This document shows, piece by piece, positions 47,997 to 56,378 of a stretch of DNA of 64,000 nt (position 1 is the stretch's first letter; every line of letters begins with the position of its first letter). A model generated the notes under the pieces. That model ran no database searches. It was not told the origin of the DNA and saw only the letters and a program-made list of their open reading frames with translations. The translations under genes and the position numbers were made by a program. The stretch covers positions 1,541,220 to 1,605,219 of the forward strand of contig NZ_PZZN01000001.1 of NCBI RefSeq assembly GCF_003046295.1, in the 5' to 3' direction. Origin of the DNA: Sphingomonas aerolata (lineage in GTDB: Bacteria > Pseudomonadota > Alphaproteobacteria > Sphingomonadales > Sphingomonadaceae).

Positions 47997-49472
47997 TCAA
48001 TAGAGGCCGGGGACTTCGCGTTGCGGGGTGGTGGGGTGGTCGGGGATCAGCAGCGCGCGCGTGGGGAGGTCGGTCGTCGGCGTGGGCGTGCTGGTACGGG
48101 CCGACGCGGTCGCCGCGGTCGCGGTGACCGGCAGGCAGCTGCGGCCGGCGAGGAAGTCGATCGCCTGGCGCGTCGAGGCTTCGCGCGGGTCGCCGAGCGG
48201 ATAGCGGATATCGTCCTCCGCCCGGCAGCTCGCCTCGACCGTGCCGGCGAGCCCGTCATAATAGGCGCCCTGGCGTGCGGCGTTCTGCGTCGACAGCGCG
48301 ACCACGCGGAGACGGTCGTCGCAGGCGGCGCGGTCGAGCCCGATCTGGCCGACGGGCTTGCCATAGGTGTTCGTACCGATCAGCCCGGCAGCGCTGTGCA
48401 GATAGGGGATCATCGCGTTGATCACGAGTTCGCTCGCCGAGGCGGTCCCGCCCGTGCCGATGAACGCGACGCGCGTCGGCGCGATCGATTCGGGCTGCGG
48501 CGCGAAGAAGCGCGTCGTGTTGTTGGCGGATTTTTCGGTGCGGAACGTGGTGTAGCTCGACACTTCGGAGGTCGCGCGGTTGCGGCCGAGCAGGTCGGTC
48601 ATCAGCTCCGCGATCGAGATCAGCCCGCCGCCATTATAGCGCAGGTCGATGACGATATCGGTGACGTTCTGCGCGCGGAAGCTGGCAAAGGCGGCGCGCA
48701 GCGCGGGGTCGGCGGTCGAGATGAACGTCCGGAGGTTGATATAGCCATAGTTGCGCCCGCCATCGGCGATGACCTTCGCGCCGTAGCGGCTCGAGACCGG
48801 GAGCAGCGCGAAATCGGTCTTGGTCAGCGTGATGTCGCGCGTGCCCTGCGCGTCGCGGATCTGCAGCACGCGGCTGGTGCCGACCGTGTCGGGCCCGAGC
48901 GCGGTCGAGACGCCCGCGCTGCCCTCTGCGGCGAAGATCGCGCTGACGGTCCGCAGCGTGTTGGCGTTGGTCCCGATCGCGACGATTTCCGCACCGCGAT
49001 CGACCTGCGCCGCCAGCGCGGCGCCGCCTTCGAAGGATTCGATGACATAGGCACGGCGCCCGCTGCCATCGATGCCGAGACGGAAGCCGAAGCCGGCATT
49101 GGACCCCGCCTCATAATAGGCGTCCTCCTCCTTGATCGACGTCAGATAGGTGAAATAGCGGTCACGGCGCTGACCGCGCGCGGTCGCGGTGAGCGCGTCG
49201 ATATAGGCGTCGACGGTCGTATAGGGTGTCGGGTCGAGGCTGGCGGGCAGCGTCTCGGGGAACAGATACCATTCGCGCAGCTGCGCCGCTGCCCAGTCCT
49301 GCCGCTCGCGCAGGCTGCACCCCGCGACGGTCGTCGGGGTGGTCGTGCCGGTCGTCGGGGTGGACACCCCGGGCGTACCGCCGGTCGATCCCGACACCGC
49401 GCCGGAGTCTCCGCCGCACGCACTCAACATAGCCAGCATCGCCAGGCTGGCGCCGATCCGTCCGTTACGCAT
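47997..49472 (-). CDS. S41 family peptidase, lipoprotein
   Basis: A 491-residue exported serine protease of the tail-specific/CtpA superfamily. The signal ends MLAMLSACGG, a lipobox, and a Thr/Pro/Gly-rich linker follows. A PDZ-like region (FGFRLGIDGSGRRAYVIES, about 140-215) precedes the catalytic domain with YGYINLRTFI, IVIDLRYNGGG, the serine in GTGGTASASELVINA and the lysine in TNTYGKPVGQIG. The carboxyl tail is low complexity. The ATG at 49472 was picked because GGGGGA lies 6 nt upstream; GTG 49493 and ATG 49478 are alternatives. It would act in the periplasm. Confidence 0.88.
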   Translation of the reverse strand: MRNGRIGASLAMLAMLSACGGDSGAVSGSTGGTPGVSTPTTGTTTPTTVAGCSLRERQDWAAAQLREWYLFPETLPASLDPTPYTTVDAYIDALTATARGQRRDRYFTYLTSIKEEDAYYEAGSNAGFGFRLGIDGSGRRAYVIESFEGGAALAAQVDRGAEIVAIGTNANTLRTVSAIFAAEGSAGVSTALGPDTVGTSRVLQIRDAQGTRDITLTKTDFALLPVSSRYGAKVIADGGRNYGYINLRTFISTADPALRAAFASFRAQNVTDIVIDLRYNGGGLISIAELMTDLLGRNRATSEVSSYTTFRTEKSANNTTRFFAPQPESIAPTRVAFIGTGGTASASELVINAMIPYLHSAAGLIGTNTYGKPVGQIGLDRAACDDRLRVVALSTQNAARQGAYYDGLAGTVEASCRAEDDIRYPLGDPREASTRQAIDFLAGRSCLPVTATAATASARTSTPTPTTDLPTRALLIPDHPTTPQREVPGLY

Positions 49473-49609
49473 ACTCATTCCCCCATTTGTCACGATGCTA
49501 GCCGGGAAGATCGGGGCTGTCAGCGTAGAATTCCGCCCGTTTCGAGGCTTGTCCGGCGACCGGCGGAACGGCCATTGCGGGGCGGGGCGCGCATGCCTAG
49601 ATTGTCGTC

Positions 49610-49837
49610 ATGAACACCTTCCTCGTCATCCTCCTGATCGCGGCGATGATCGCGACGCTTGTTGCTCTGGTGCGCGGGGTGGTGACGTTCCTGCAGGACC
49701 AGTCGGCGCAGGTGAAGGACGGGGGGCCGAGCGCCGCGTCGCTGAAATCGAACCGGATGATGCAACAGCGCATTTTCTTTCAGGCGATCGCGATCCTGAT
49801 CGTCGTGCTGATCCTGTTCGCCGCGGGCCGGACCTGA
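49610..49837 (+). CDS. HIG1-domain twin-transmembrane protein
   Basis: A 75-residue inner-membrane protein with two helices (about 3-26 and 53-72) joined by a basic, Ser/Lys/Arg-containing loop with SNRMMQQRIFFQ, the signature of the hypoxia-induced gene 1 domain. Mitochondrial relatives associate with cytochrome oxidase supercomplexes; the bacterial role is uncertain. It is followed after 19 nt by the cobalamin adenosyltransferase gene, so the two are likely co-transcribed. Confidence 0.85.
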   Translation: MNTFLVILLIAAMIATLVALVRGVVTFLQDQSAQVKDGGPSAASLKSNRMMQQRIFFQAIAILIVVLILFAAGRT

Positions 49838-49856
49838 GCCCGAAGGGCGTAACGTC

Positions 49857-50423
49857 ATGGTAAAGCTGAACAAGATCTACACGCGGACCGGCGACGCGGG
49901 GACCACCGGGCTGGTCGACGGATCGCGCGTGTCCAAGGCATGCCCGCGGATGCAGGCGATCGGTGATGTCGACGAAGCGAACAGCGCGATCGGCGTGGCC
50001 GCGGTGGTGCTGGGCGATCATCCGCTTGGCCGAGCGCTCGAGCGGATCCAGAACGACCTGTTCGATCTCGGCGCGGACATCGCGACGCCGGGCGAGGATT
50101 TCGCGCCGTCGGAAATGACGCTGCGGATCATCGGTTCGCAGGTCGAGCGGCTCGAAGGCGAGATCGACGCGATGACCGCGCAGATGGCGCCGCTGACCAG
50201 CTTCATCCTGCCGGGCGGATCGCCGGGCGCTGCGGCGCTGCATCTGGCGCGCGCGATCACGCGCCGCGCCGAGCGCGCGGTGGTCGCGGTCGACGACCCG
50301 ATCAATCCGCTGGCATTAGCGTATGTTAACCGCCTGTCGGATTTCCTGTTCGTCGCCGCGCGTGCGGTGAACCAAAACGGGGCGAGCGACGTTCTTTGGC
50401 GACCGGGGGCAACGCGCGGATAG
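49857..50423 (+). CDS. Cob(I)alamin adenosyltransferase, PduO type
   Basis: A 188-residue enzyme transferring the adenosyl group of ATP to cob(I)alamin to form coenzyme B12. The ATP-binding amino terminus KIYTRTGDAGTTGLVDGSRV, the helix with NDLFDLGADIATP, and RRAERAVVAV with YVNRLSDFLFVAAR near the end are all diagnostic of the PduO/MMAB type. Length fits. No B12 biosynthesis gene or B12 riboswitch is seen nearby. It sits between the HIG1 gene and egtB on the same strand, with 67 nt before egtB. Confidence 0.95.
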   Translation: MVKLNKIYTRTGDAGTTGLVDGSRVSKACPRMQAIGDVDEANSAIGVAAVVLGDHPLGRALERIQNDLFDLGADIATPGEDFAPSEMTLRIIGSQVERLEGEIDAMTAQMAPLTSFILPGGSPGAAALHLARAITRRAERAVVAVDDPINPLALAYVNRLSDFLFVAARAVNQNGASDVLWRPGATRG

Positions 50424-50490
50424 CGCTCCGTATCGCTGCATCCTTTTATAAGGGGCCATGCCGCGTGCATCGCCCGCACGAGGACAGTCG

Positions 50491-51768
50491 ATGCCGAACC
50501 CCGTCCCCACCCATGATCCCGTGACCCTGCCTGACACGGACGCGCTCGGTGCCCGTTTCACGGCCGTGCGCGACCTGTCGATCGCGCTGGCCGCGCCGCT
50601 GTCGGATGCGGATGCGACGGTGCAGTCGATGCCCGACGCGTCGCCGACCAAATGGCATCTCGCGCATACCAGTTGGTTCTTCGAGACGTTCGTGCTGCGC
50701 GATCACGTCGCGGGCTACCGGCTGCACGACGAGCGCTTCCCGTTCCTGTTCAACAGCTATTACGAGGCGGAAGGGCGGCGGCATGCGCGCGACCGGCGCG
50801 GGATGATCACGCGGCCGACGCTCGACGAGGTCCGGGCGTACCGCGCGCATGTCGATGCGGCGCTGATCGCGGCGCTGCCCGACCTGCCCGAGGCGGCGCG
50901 CGAGCTGGTGGCGCTGGGCTGCCATCACGAGGAGCAGCACCAGGAATTGCTGGTGACCGACATCCTTCACCTGTTTTCGGAAAATCCGCTCGAACCCGCG
51001 GTTTGGGCCGCGCCGCGCAAGGTGCCGGTCGAGATGCCGGGCGCGATCGGCTGGATCGAACGCGACGCCGGGATCGCGCGGATGGGGCATGACGGCGACG
51101 GCTTCGCGTTCGATTGCGAGACGCCGCGGCACGACACGCTGCTCGCGCGCCACGCGATCGCCGACCGGACGGTGACCAATGGCGAATGGGCGGCGTTCAT
51201 CGCCGATGGCGGCTATAGCGAGCCGCGTCACTGGCTCGCCGATGGCTGGGCCTGGGTGAAGGCCGAAGGCATCGTCGCGCCGATGTACTGGGAAGAACGC
51301 GACGGCGGCTGGACGCGGTTCGGGCTCGACGGGCGGCGCGCGATCGATCCGGCGGCGCCGGTCACGCATGTCAGCTTCTACGAGGCGGACGCCTATGCCA
51401 GCTGGGCCGGCGCGCGGCTGCCGACCGAGGCCGAATGGGAGGCCGTTGCGGCGGACTATGCCGGCGATGGCGGCAATCAGATGGATGCGGCGGGCCCGGT
51501 CGAGCCGCGGCCGGCACGCGCCGGCGACCCGGCCTTTTTCGGCGACGTCTGGGAATGGACGGGCAGCGCCTATCGCCCCTATCCCGGCTTCCGCGCGGTC
51601 GAGGGTGCGGTCGGCGAGTATAACGGCAAGTTCATGAGCGGCCAGTTCGTGCTGCGCGGCGGGAGTTGCGCGACGCCGCGCGGCCATGCGCGCGCGAGCT
51701 ACCGCAATTTCTTCTACCCGCACCAGCGCTGGCAGTTCACCGGCGTCCGGCTCGCCAAGGATATCTGA
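50491..51768 (+). CDS. egtB: Ergothioneine biosynthesis sulfoxide synthase EgtB
   Basis: A 425-residue non-haem iron enzyme that joins a cysteine-containing substrate to hercynine using oxygen. A DinB-like helical domain holds the iron histidines: WHLAHTSW (His56 and His59) and CHHEEQHQELL (His146 and His150). The formylglycine-generating-enzyme-like domain follows, with HVSFYEADAYASWAGARLP and ending WQFTGVRLAKD. ATG 50491 was chosen because GAGGA lies about 8 nt upstream; the ATG at 50458 is an alternative. Its stop shares a base with the egtD start (TGATG). No egtA or egtC gene is adjacent. Confidence 0.94.
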   Translation: MPNPVPTHDPVTLPDTDALGARFTAVRDLSIALAAPLSDADATVQSMPDASPTKWHLAHTSWFFETFVLRDHVAGYRLHDERFPFLFNSYYEAEGRRHARDRRGMITRPTLDEVRAYRAHVDAALIAALPDLPEAARELVALGCHHEEQHQELLVTDILHLFSENPLEPAVWAAPRKVPVEMPGAIGWIERDAGIARMGHDGDGFAFDCETPRHDTLLARHAIADRTVTNGEWAAFIADGGYSEPRHWLADGWAWVKAEGIVAPMYWEERDGGWTRFGLDGRRAIDPAAPVTHVSFYEADAYASWAGARLPTEAEWEAVAADYAGDGGNQMDAAGPVEPRPARAGDPAFFGDVWEWTGSAYRPYPGFRAVEGAVGEYNGKFMSGQFVLRGGSCATPRGHARASYRNFFYPHQRWQFTGVRLAKDI

Positions 51769-52745
51769 TGTTGAAGCGTGAAATCGAAGACGGCGAGCAG
51801 AGCCTGGCCGACCCCGCCTTCCGGGCGGACGTGCTCGCCGGGCTGGAACGGCGGCCGCGCGCGATCCCGGCGCGCTGGTTCTACGACCGGCGCGGCTCCG
51901 AATTGTTCGAGGCGATCACCGACCTGCCCGAATATTATCCGACGCGGACCGAGCGCTCAATCCTCGAGACCGCCTGTCCCGAGGTCGCCGAGATTGCCGG
52001 CGCGGGACGTGCGGTGGTCGAATTCGGGTCGGGGTCGTCGACCAAGACGCCGATCCTGCTGAGCGCGGTGGCGCCGTCGGTCTATGTGCCGATCGATATC
52101 TCGGGCGATTTCCTGCGGGAATCGTCGCGTGTGCTTGCGGCGCAGTTCCCCGAGCTGCTGGTCCTGCCGTTCGAGGCGGATTTCATGCGGCCGCTCGCAT
52201 TGCCGAAGACGATCGAGGACACGCCCAAGCTCGGCTTCTTTCCGGGGTCGACGATCGGCAACATGATCCCGCTGATGGCGGTCGACCTGTTGAAGGCGAT
52301 GCGCGCGTCGCTCGGGATCGGGGCGATGCTGCTGATCGGGATGGACCGGATCAAGGATCCGGCGGTGCTGGTCCCCGCCTATGACGATGCGCAGGGCGTA
52401 ACCGCGGCGTTCAACATGAACCTGCTCGAGCGGATCAACCGCGAGCTCGACGCCGATGTGCCAATCGAGGCGTTCCGGCACAAGGCGGTGTGGAACGACG
52501 ACCGCGCGCGGATCGAGATGCATCTCGAGGCGCAGCGCGATGCCGCGTTCACGATCGAGGGGCGGCCGTTCGATATCGCCGCGGGCGAGACGATCCACAC
52601 CGAGAACAGCCACAAATACGGGTCGCGCGATGCGCGGATCCTGTTGCGGTCGGGCGGGTGGACGCCGATCCGCGAATGGACCGATCCGGCGGGGTTGTTC
52701 TCGCTGTACCTGGCGGAAGCACAGGCGGAGCGGCCGGCGCCGTAA
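51768..52745 (+). CDS. egtD: Histidine N-alpha-methyltransferase EgtD
   Basis: A 325-residue SAM-dependent enzyme trimethylating histidine to hercynine, the substrate of EgtB. RPRAIPARWFYDRRGSELFE and ITDLPEYYPTRTE are the conserved start; VEFGSGSSTKTPILL is the SAM-binding loop; GFFPGSTIGNM and the late IHTENSHKY stretch are diagnostic. The ATG overlaps the egtB stop by one base, so the two form a coupled minimal ergothioneine operon. The lyase for the last step (EgtE-like) is not in the window. A quadruplex motif and a dyad repeat follow the stop. Confidence 0.95.
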   Translation: MLKREIEDGEQSLADPAFRADVLAGLERRPRAIPARWFYDRRGSELFEAITDLPEYYPTRTERSILETACPEVAEIAGAGRAVVEFGSGSSTKTPILLSAVAPSVYVPIDISGDFLRESSRVLAAQFPELLVLPFEADFMRPLALPKTIEDTPKLGFFPGSTIGNMIPLMAVDLLKAMRASLGIGAMLLIGMDRIKDPAVLVPAYDDAQGVTAAFNMNLLERINRELDADVPIEAFRHKAVWNDDRARIEMHLEAQRDAAFTIEGRPFDIAAGETIHTENSHKYGSRDARILLRSGGWTPIREWTDPAGLFSLYLAEAQAERPAP

Positions 52746-52772
52746 GGGCGGGGCGGCTGGGCGAGGGCGGGG
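52746..52772 (+). other. G-quadruplex motif right after the egtD stop
   Basis: G3, G4, G3, G3 and G4 runs with loops of 1, 5, 3 and 1 nt begin at the base following TAA. Five runs give more than one way to form a four-layer-run structure. Confidence 0.45.
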
Positions 52773-52778
52773 CAGGTG

Positions 52779-52847
52779 CTTCGACTTCGCTCAGCACGAA
52801 CGGGGGGGCGTAGTTCGCGGCTCCGTTCGCCCTGAGCGCAGTCGAAG
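52779..52847. repeat. Dyad repeat, CTTCGACTTCGCTCAG family
   Basis: Arms at 52779-52803 and 52823-52847 are reverse complements with three mismatches. A third half (CGCTTCGACTTCGGTCTT) follows at about 52867-52883. The family core CTTCGACTKCGCTCAGG is a common extragenic palindrome in GC-rich proteobacteria. It lies between converging egtD and ppa. Confidence 0.75.
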
Positions 52848-52889
52848 GGCGCGCCGGGTGCGCGCCGCTTCGACTTCGGTCTTTTGTAA

Positions 52890-53468
52890 TCAGCGGCCTG
52901 CGGCGTCGTCCGCGTTCATGGGCTCGTCGCCCTGCTTCTTGGCCTCTTCGTAGCGCTCGATCGCCTCGATCGTGATGCGCTTGGCTTCCTCGGCATCGCC
53001 CCACTTGCCGACGCGGACCCACTTCTTCTTCTCGAGGTCCTTATAGTGGGTGAAGAAATGCTCGATCTGCTCGAACACGATCTCGGGCACGTCGGCACGG
53101 CCGCCGACGTTCGAATAATAGGGGAACACGTCGTTGACGGGGACGCAGACGAGCTTCTCGTCGCCGCCGGCCTCGTCCTCGAGGTTGAGCACCGCGATCG
53201 GGCGCGCGCGGACGACGCAGCCGGGGATGAACGGCGAGCGCGCGATCACGAGCGCGTCGAGCGGATCGCCATCGGGGCTGAGCGTGTGCGGCACGAAGCC
53301 GTAATTGGCGGGGTAGCGCATCGGCGTGTGCAGGATGCGGTCGACGAACAGCGCGCCCGATGCCTTGTCGAACTCGTACTTCACGGGCTCGCCGCCGGTC
53401 GGGACTTCGATGATGACGTTCAGGTCTTCGGGCGGGTTCTTGCCCGTCGGGATGAGGTCGATACGCAT
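52890..53468 (-). CDS. ppa: Inorganic pyrophosphatase (family I)
   Basis: A 192-residue soluble enzyme hydrolysing pyrophosphate, pulling biosynthetic reactions forward. Active-site stretches are visible: IIEVPTGGEPVKYEFDK, MRYPANYGFVPHTL, the metal-binding DGDPLDALVI, and the late KKKWVRVGKW. The carboxyl end is acidic. The length is slightly above the E. coli enzyme. The start has AAGGA upstream and a very stable hairpin before that (53490-53527). Confidence 0.96.
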   Translation of the reverse strand: MRIDLIPTGKNPPEDLNVIIEVPTGGEPVKYEFDKASGALFVDRILHTPMRYPANYGFVPHTLSPDGDPLDALVIARSPFIPGCVVRARPIAVLNLEDEAGGDEKLVCVPVNDVFPYYSNVGGRADVPEIVFEQIEHFFTHYKDLEKKKWVRVGKWGDAEEAKRITIEAIERYEEAKKQGDEPMNADDAAGR

Positions 53469-53489
53469 GGCGGTCCTTTCAGAAATGGC

Positions 53490-53527
53490 GGTGCCGGCCG
53501 CTTCCCCTTGGGGAGGCGGCCGGCACC
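53490..53527 (-). terminator. Strong hairpin between the M61 peptidase and ppa
   Basis: A perfect 12-bp GC-rich stem (53490-53501 with 53516-53527) whose 14-nt interior extends it with a few more pairs. It lies 18 nt past the M61 stop and about 21 nt before the ppa start, both on the minus strand. No U-run follows in that direction; an A-run lies on the other side. It may end the M61 transcript or sit as a structured leader of ppa mRNA. Confidence 0.6.
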
Positions 53528-53545
53528 GGAAAAATATCGGAACTG

Positions 53546-55459
53546 TCAGCGCGGCATCAGCAACTTGTCCAGTCCGCCGTCACCTGTACCGACCTTCTCG
53601 AGCCGCGGATAGCGCGGGCCGTCATGGTAATCGAGCGAGACGTCGCGGAATCGCTCGTTGTTTTTTACAGTCAGACGGATCGGCAGCTTGGTGCCCTGGG
53701 CCGCCAGAATTGCCGCTTTCATGCGGTCCGACGAGTAGGACTCGCCGTTGACCGCCTCGATTTCGGTGCCGACGTCGATCCCGGCGCGGAACGCGGGGCT
53801 GTCCCAGATCGAGGCAGTCACGACGCCGTCCTTGTTCATCACCAAGCCGAGCGAATAGCTGACATCGGTGCCGCGGCTCTTCTCCGCCTGCTTCAGATAC
53901 GGGCTCTGCACGGGGCCATAGACCAGCTTGTAGCCGTTCATCGCAAAGCCGTTGATCGGCGCGGGCTTGCCCGTCTCGGTCAGCCGCGTGTTGAGGAAGC
54001 CGGCCCAGTCATAGGGCAGGATGCCGTTCAGCGTCTTGGCCACGTCGTCGAACGTGTAGGTGACCTCGCCATAGTCACCGTTGCGGATGCCGAAGAATGC
54101 TCGCGCGAAATCGTCGATCGACTTGGTGCCGCCCGATTTCTGGCGGAGCATCGCGTCAACCTCCATCCAGACCATCAGCCCTTCGTTGTAGTAATCCTCC
54201 GAGCGCTGCCAGCTGGTCCAGCCCTTGGGACGGCGCGACGAGATGACCGGATCGTTGGTGGTGTCGATCAGCGGGCGCCACTGGCGACCTTGCGCGGTGT
54301 CGTAGGTGCCGAGAATCGAGGCATAGCCGTCGAGCGTGTCCTGCTTGCTGACCAGACCCGAGCGCGCCTGGAGCACATAGCCCCAGAACTGCGTCTGGCC
54401 CTCATAGACCCAGAGCAGCGAGTTGCGCATCGGCGTGCGGAAATCGGGCGTCCACAGGTCGGCGCCGCGGCGGAACTTGCCGTCCCAGCTGTGCGTGAAT
54501 TCGTGCGGCAGCAGGTTGCGTGCCGACGCGCCCGTCTCCCATTCGGTGAAATAGCCGGGACGGACGCCGTTTTCCGAGCTGCGATGATGTTCGAGGCCGA
54601 TCCCGCCGAGCTGGTCGGTGATCGAGAGCAGGAACTCGTAATGATCATAATGCTCGGCGCCGAAGGTGCGCGCGGCCTGGTCGACGAGCCGCTTGTGCGC
54701 GTCGATCTGCTCGGGCTTGGCGGCGAGCTGGTCGGGGGTGTCGGCGAAGACGTTGAGGTCGACCTTCGGGCTCAAGGGCCAGACCTTGCCGTATTTGCCC
54801 GCGAGGATCGGCGAATCGACGAGGATCTCGTAATTGGTCCGGTCATAGGCATAGGTCGCGCCCGAGACCTTGGCGGGGACCGCACCCGCGGCGGTCCAGC
54901 CGGTCGGATAGGTGACGGTCATCTTCACCGGGATCTGACGCGTATAATAGCCGGCGGGGTAGAGGCTGACCGAGTTCGGCTGGAGGCTGATCATCGTCGG
55001 GGTCATGACGACACGGCCTTGGTCCGCCTTGGTCGCGGAGATGAACTGGAAGGTCGCGTCGAGCTGTTTGGTGCCCGCGGGGACGTCGATGTGGAAGGCG
55101 TAGACGTCGACCGGATCGCGCGTCCAGGGAAGGATCCGGCCGTTCGCGCGGATCACCAGCCCGGCGAGCTTCTCGATCTCGCCGCGTGGCGCATGGTTGC
55201 CGGGCAGCCATTTCGGGAAGAGCAGTGCCATCTTGCCCGATTTGGCGACGGGGATCGTCTCCTTCACGCGGAAGATGCCGCGCTCGGTATCGGTCGCGTC
55301 GATGTCGAGCAGGATCGTGCCGGGATAGGGCGTGTCCTGTGCGGCGGGGATCGTGTCGACGAACGGCACCGGCTGCGGGGCGGTGTTGCCGGCGGGGACT
55401 TGCGCGACCGCGGGAAGTGCAGACGCGAGCAGGGATGCGACGAGAAGCTTGCGGATCAA
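53546..55459 (-). CDS. Exported M61 family metallopeptidase with PDZ domain
   Basis: A 637-residue periplasmic peptidase of the glycyl-aminopeptidase family. The signal peptide is MIRKLLVASLLASALPAVAQ. The amino-terminal domain is followed by the catalytic part with zinc motif HEFTHSWDGK and the second glutamate in YEGQTQFWGY. A PDZ domain lies near the end (SLGLVMNKDGVVTASIWDSP to about 610). Family members favour amino-terminal Gly or Ala. It joins the M28, S41 and S9 enzymes as one of several peptide-degrading exports or cytosolic partners in this window. It shares a strand with ppa. Confidence 0.92.
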   Translation of the reverse strand: MIRKLLVASLLASALPAVAQVPAGNTAPQPVPFVDTIPAAQDTPYPGTILLDIDATDTERGIFRVKETIPVAKSGKMALLFPKWLPGNHAPRGEIEKLAGLVIRANGRILPWTRDPVDVYAFHIDVPAGTKQLDATFQFISATKADQGRVVMTPTMISLQPNSVSLYPAGYYTRQIPVKMTVTYPTGWTAAGAVPAKVSGATYAYDRTNYEILVDSPILAGKYGKVWPLSPKVDLNVFADTPDQLAAKPEQIDAHKRLVDQAARTFGAEHYDHYEFLLSITDQLGGIGLEHHRSSENGVRPGYFTEWETGASARNLLPHEFTHSWDGKFRRGADLWTPDFRTPMRNSLLWVYEGQTQFWGYVLQARSGLVSKQDTLDGYASILGTYDTAQGRQWRPLIDTTNDPVISSRRPKGWTSWQRSEDYYNEGLMVWMEVDAMLRQKSGGTKSIDDFARAFFGIRNGDYGEVTYTFDDVAKTLNGILPYDWAGFLNTRLTETGKPAPINGFAMNGYKLVYGPVQSPYLKQAEKSRGTDVSYSLGLVMNKDGVVTASIWDSPAFRAGIDVGTEIEAVNGESYSSDRMKAAILAAQGTKLPIRLTVKNNERFRDVSLDYHDGPRYPRLEKVGTGDGGLDKLLMPR

Positions 55460-55571
55460 GGAAAAGGCCTTCCGGCAGAGAGACGATGGTCAAGGTGTAA
55501 GCGGCAGAAAGGGCAGTCGTCCAGCCCTTTGCCGGGGTGTATAGTTCACCCGGTCACCATGACCTCTTCCC

Positions 55572-55651
55572 GTCATCCTGACGAACGTCAGGACCCAGGG
55601 TTACGGGCGGTGGCGTGTCTGGCTCTGGGTCCTGACTTTCGTCAGGATGAC
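55572..55651. repeat. 80-nt dyad repeat, CATCCTGACG family, copy 3
   Basis: Arms at 55572-55598 and 55625-55651 pair with one mismatch around a 26-nt centre nearly identical to that of the copy at 47832. It occupies the gap between the M61 start and the DUF1345 stop. Confidence 0.85.
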
Positions 55652-55678
55652 GGAAGAGGAATGACGGGAGGACCCGCG

Positions 55679-56329
55679 TCAGCTGCTGCCGAGCACGTTG
55701 ATCGTGAAGGCGAGCACGCCGATGTTGAAGACGAACGCGGCCATGCACTGGCCCAGCGCGACCTTGCGCACCCGCCGCGACGTGATCTCGACGTCGGAGG
55801 TCTGGAAGGTCATGCCGAGCGTGAAGGCGAAATAGGCGAAGTCCCAGTAATCGGGCTCGGCGCAGGACGGGAAATCCAGCCCGCCCGCGTCGCTGCCATC
55901 CGCGGCGTCGCTGTAGAACAGGTGCGCATAATGCAGCGTGTAGACCATGTTGGAGAACAGCCAGGCGAGCACCAGGGTCGCGACCGAGATCAAAATCGCG
56001 ACGAGATCGGTCTTGCCCTGCAATTCCTTCGCCACCGCGACCAGCACGACGATCAGGATCGTCCCGCTGAACGCGAGCAGCACCGCGCGGTTGGCGTCGT
56101 TCTCGTCCGCATAGCGCCGCATCCGCTCCGCGGTGGCGTTGCCGAACAGCGTCGCGACGGTGGCGAGGAACAGGACCGCGGCGATATCGAACGCCGCCAT
56201 CGTGCCGCGGCCCAGCCCCAGTCGGGGGATCAGCGCGACGAGGCCGATCGCGAAGACGCATGCGAACAGCACGAAGCGCGGCGGGGCGATGCGCCGGCCG
56301 AGCCCCCAATAGCGGACGTCGTTGCTCAT
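55679..56329 (-). CDS. DUF1345 membrane protein
   Basis: A 216-residue inner-membrane protein with five to six hydrophobic segments. The conserved DUF1345 part is the second half: SNMVYTLHYAHLFY, then DYWDFAYFAFTLGMTFQTSD and RKVALGQCMAAFVFNIGVLA. It has an acidic loop (DAADGSDAGGLDFP) before the conserved tryptophan. Function unknown; the pattern of conserved polar residues within helices hints at a channel or enzyme. It is divergent from hisS across 49 nt. Confidence 0.85.
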   Translation of the reverse strand: MSNDVRYWGLGRRIAPPRFVLFACVFAIGLVALIPRLGLGRGTMAAFDIAAVLFLATVATLFGNATAERMRRYADENDANRAVLLAFSGTILIVVLVAVAKELQGKTDLVAILISVATLVLAWLFSNMVYTLHYAHLFYSDAADGSDAGGLDFPSCAEPDYWDFAYFAFTLGMTFQTSDVEITSRRVRKVALGQCMAAFVFNIGVLAFTINVLGSS

Positions 56330-56378
56330 GTGACGGCGCTAGCGCTTCGCGGGCACGTCGCCTAGATACGCGCGCATC

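Noticed and set aside
49857..50423. Cobalamin riboswitch before the adenosyltransferase gene
   Set aside because: Only 19 nt separate it from the HIG1 gene and no B12-box sequence was found further upstream.
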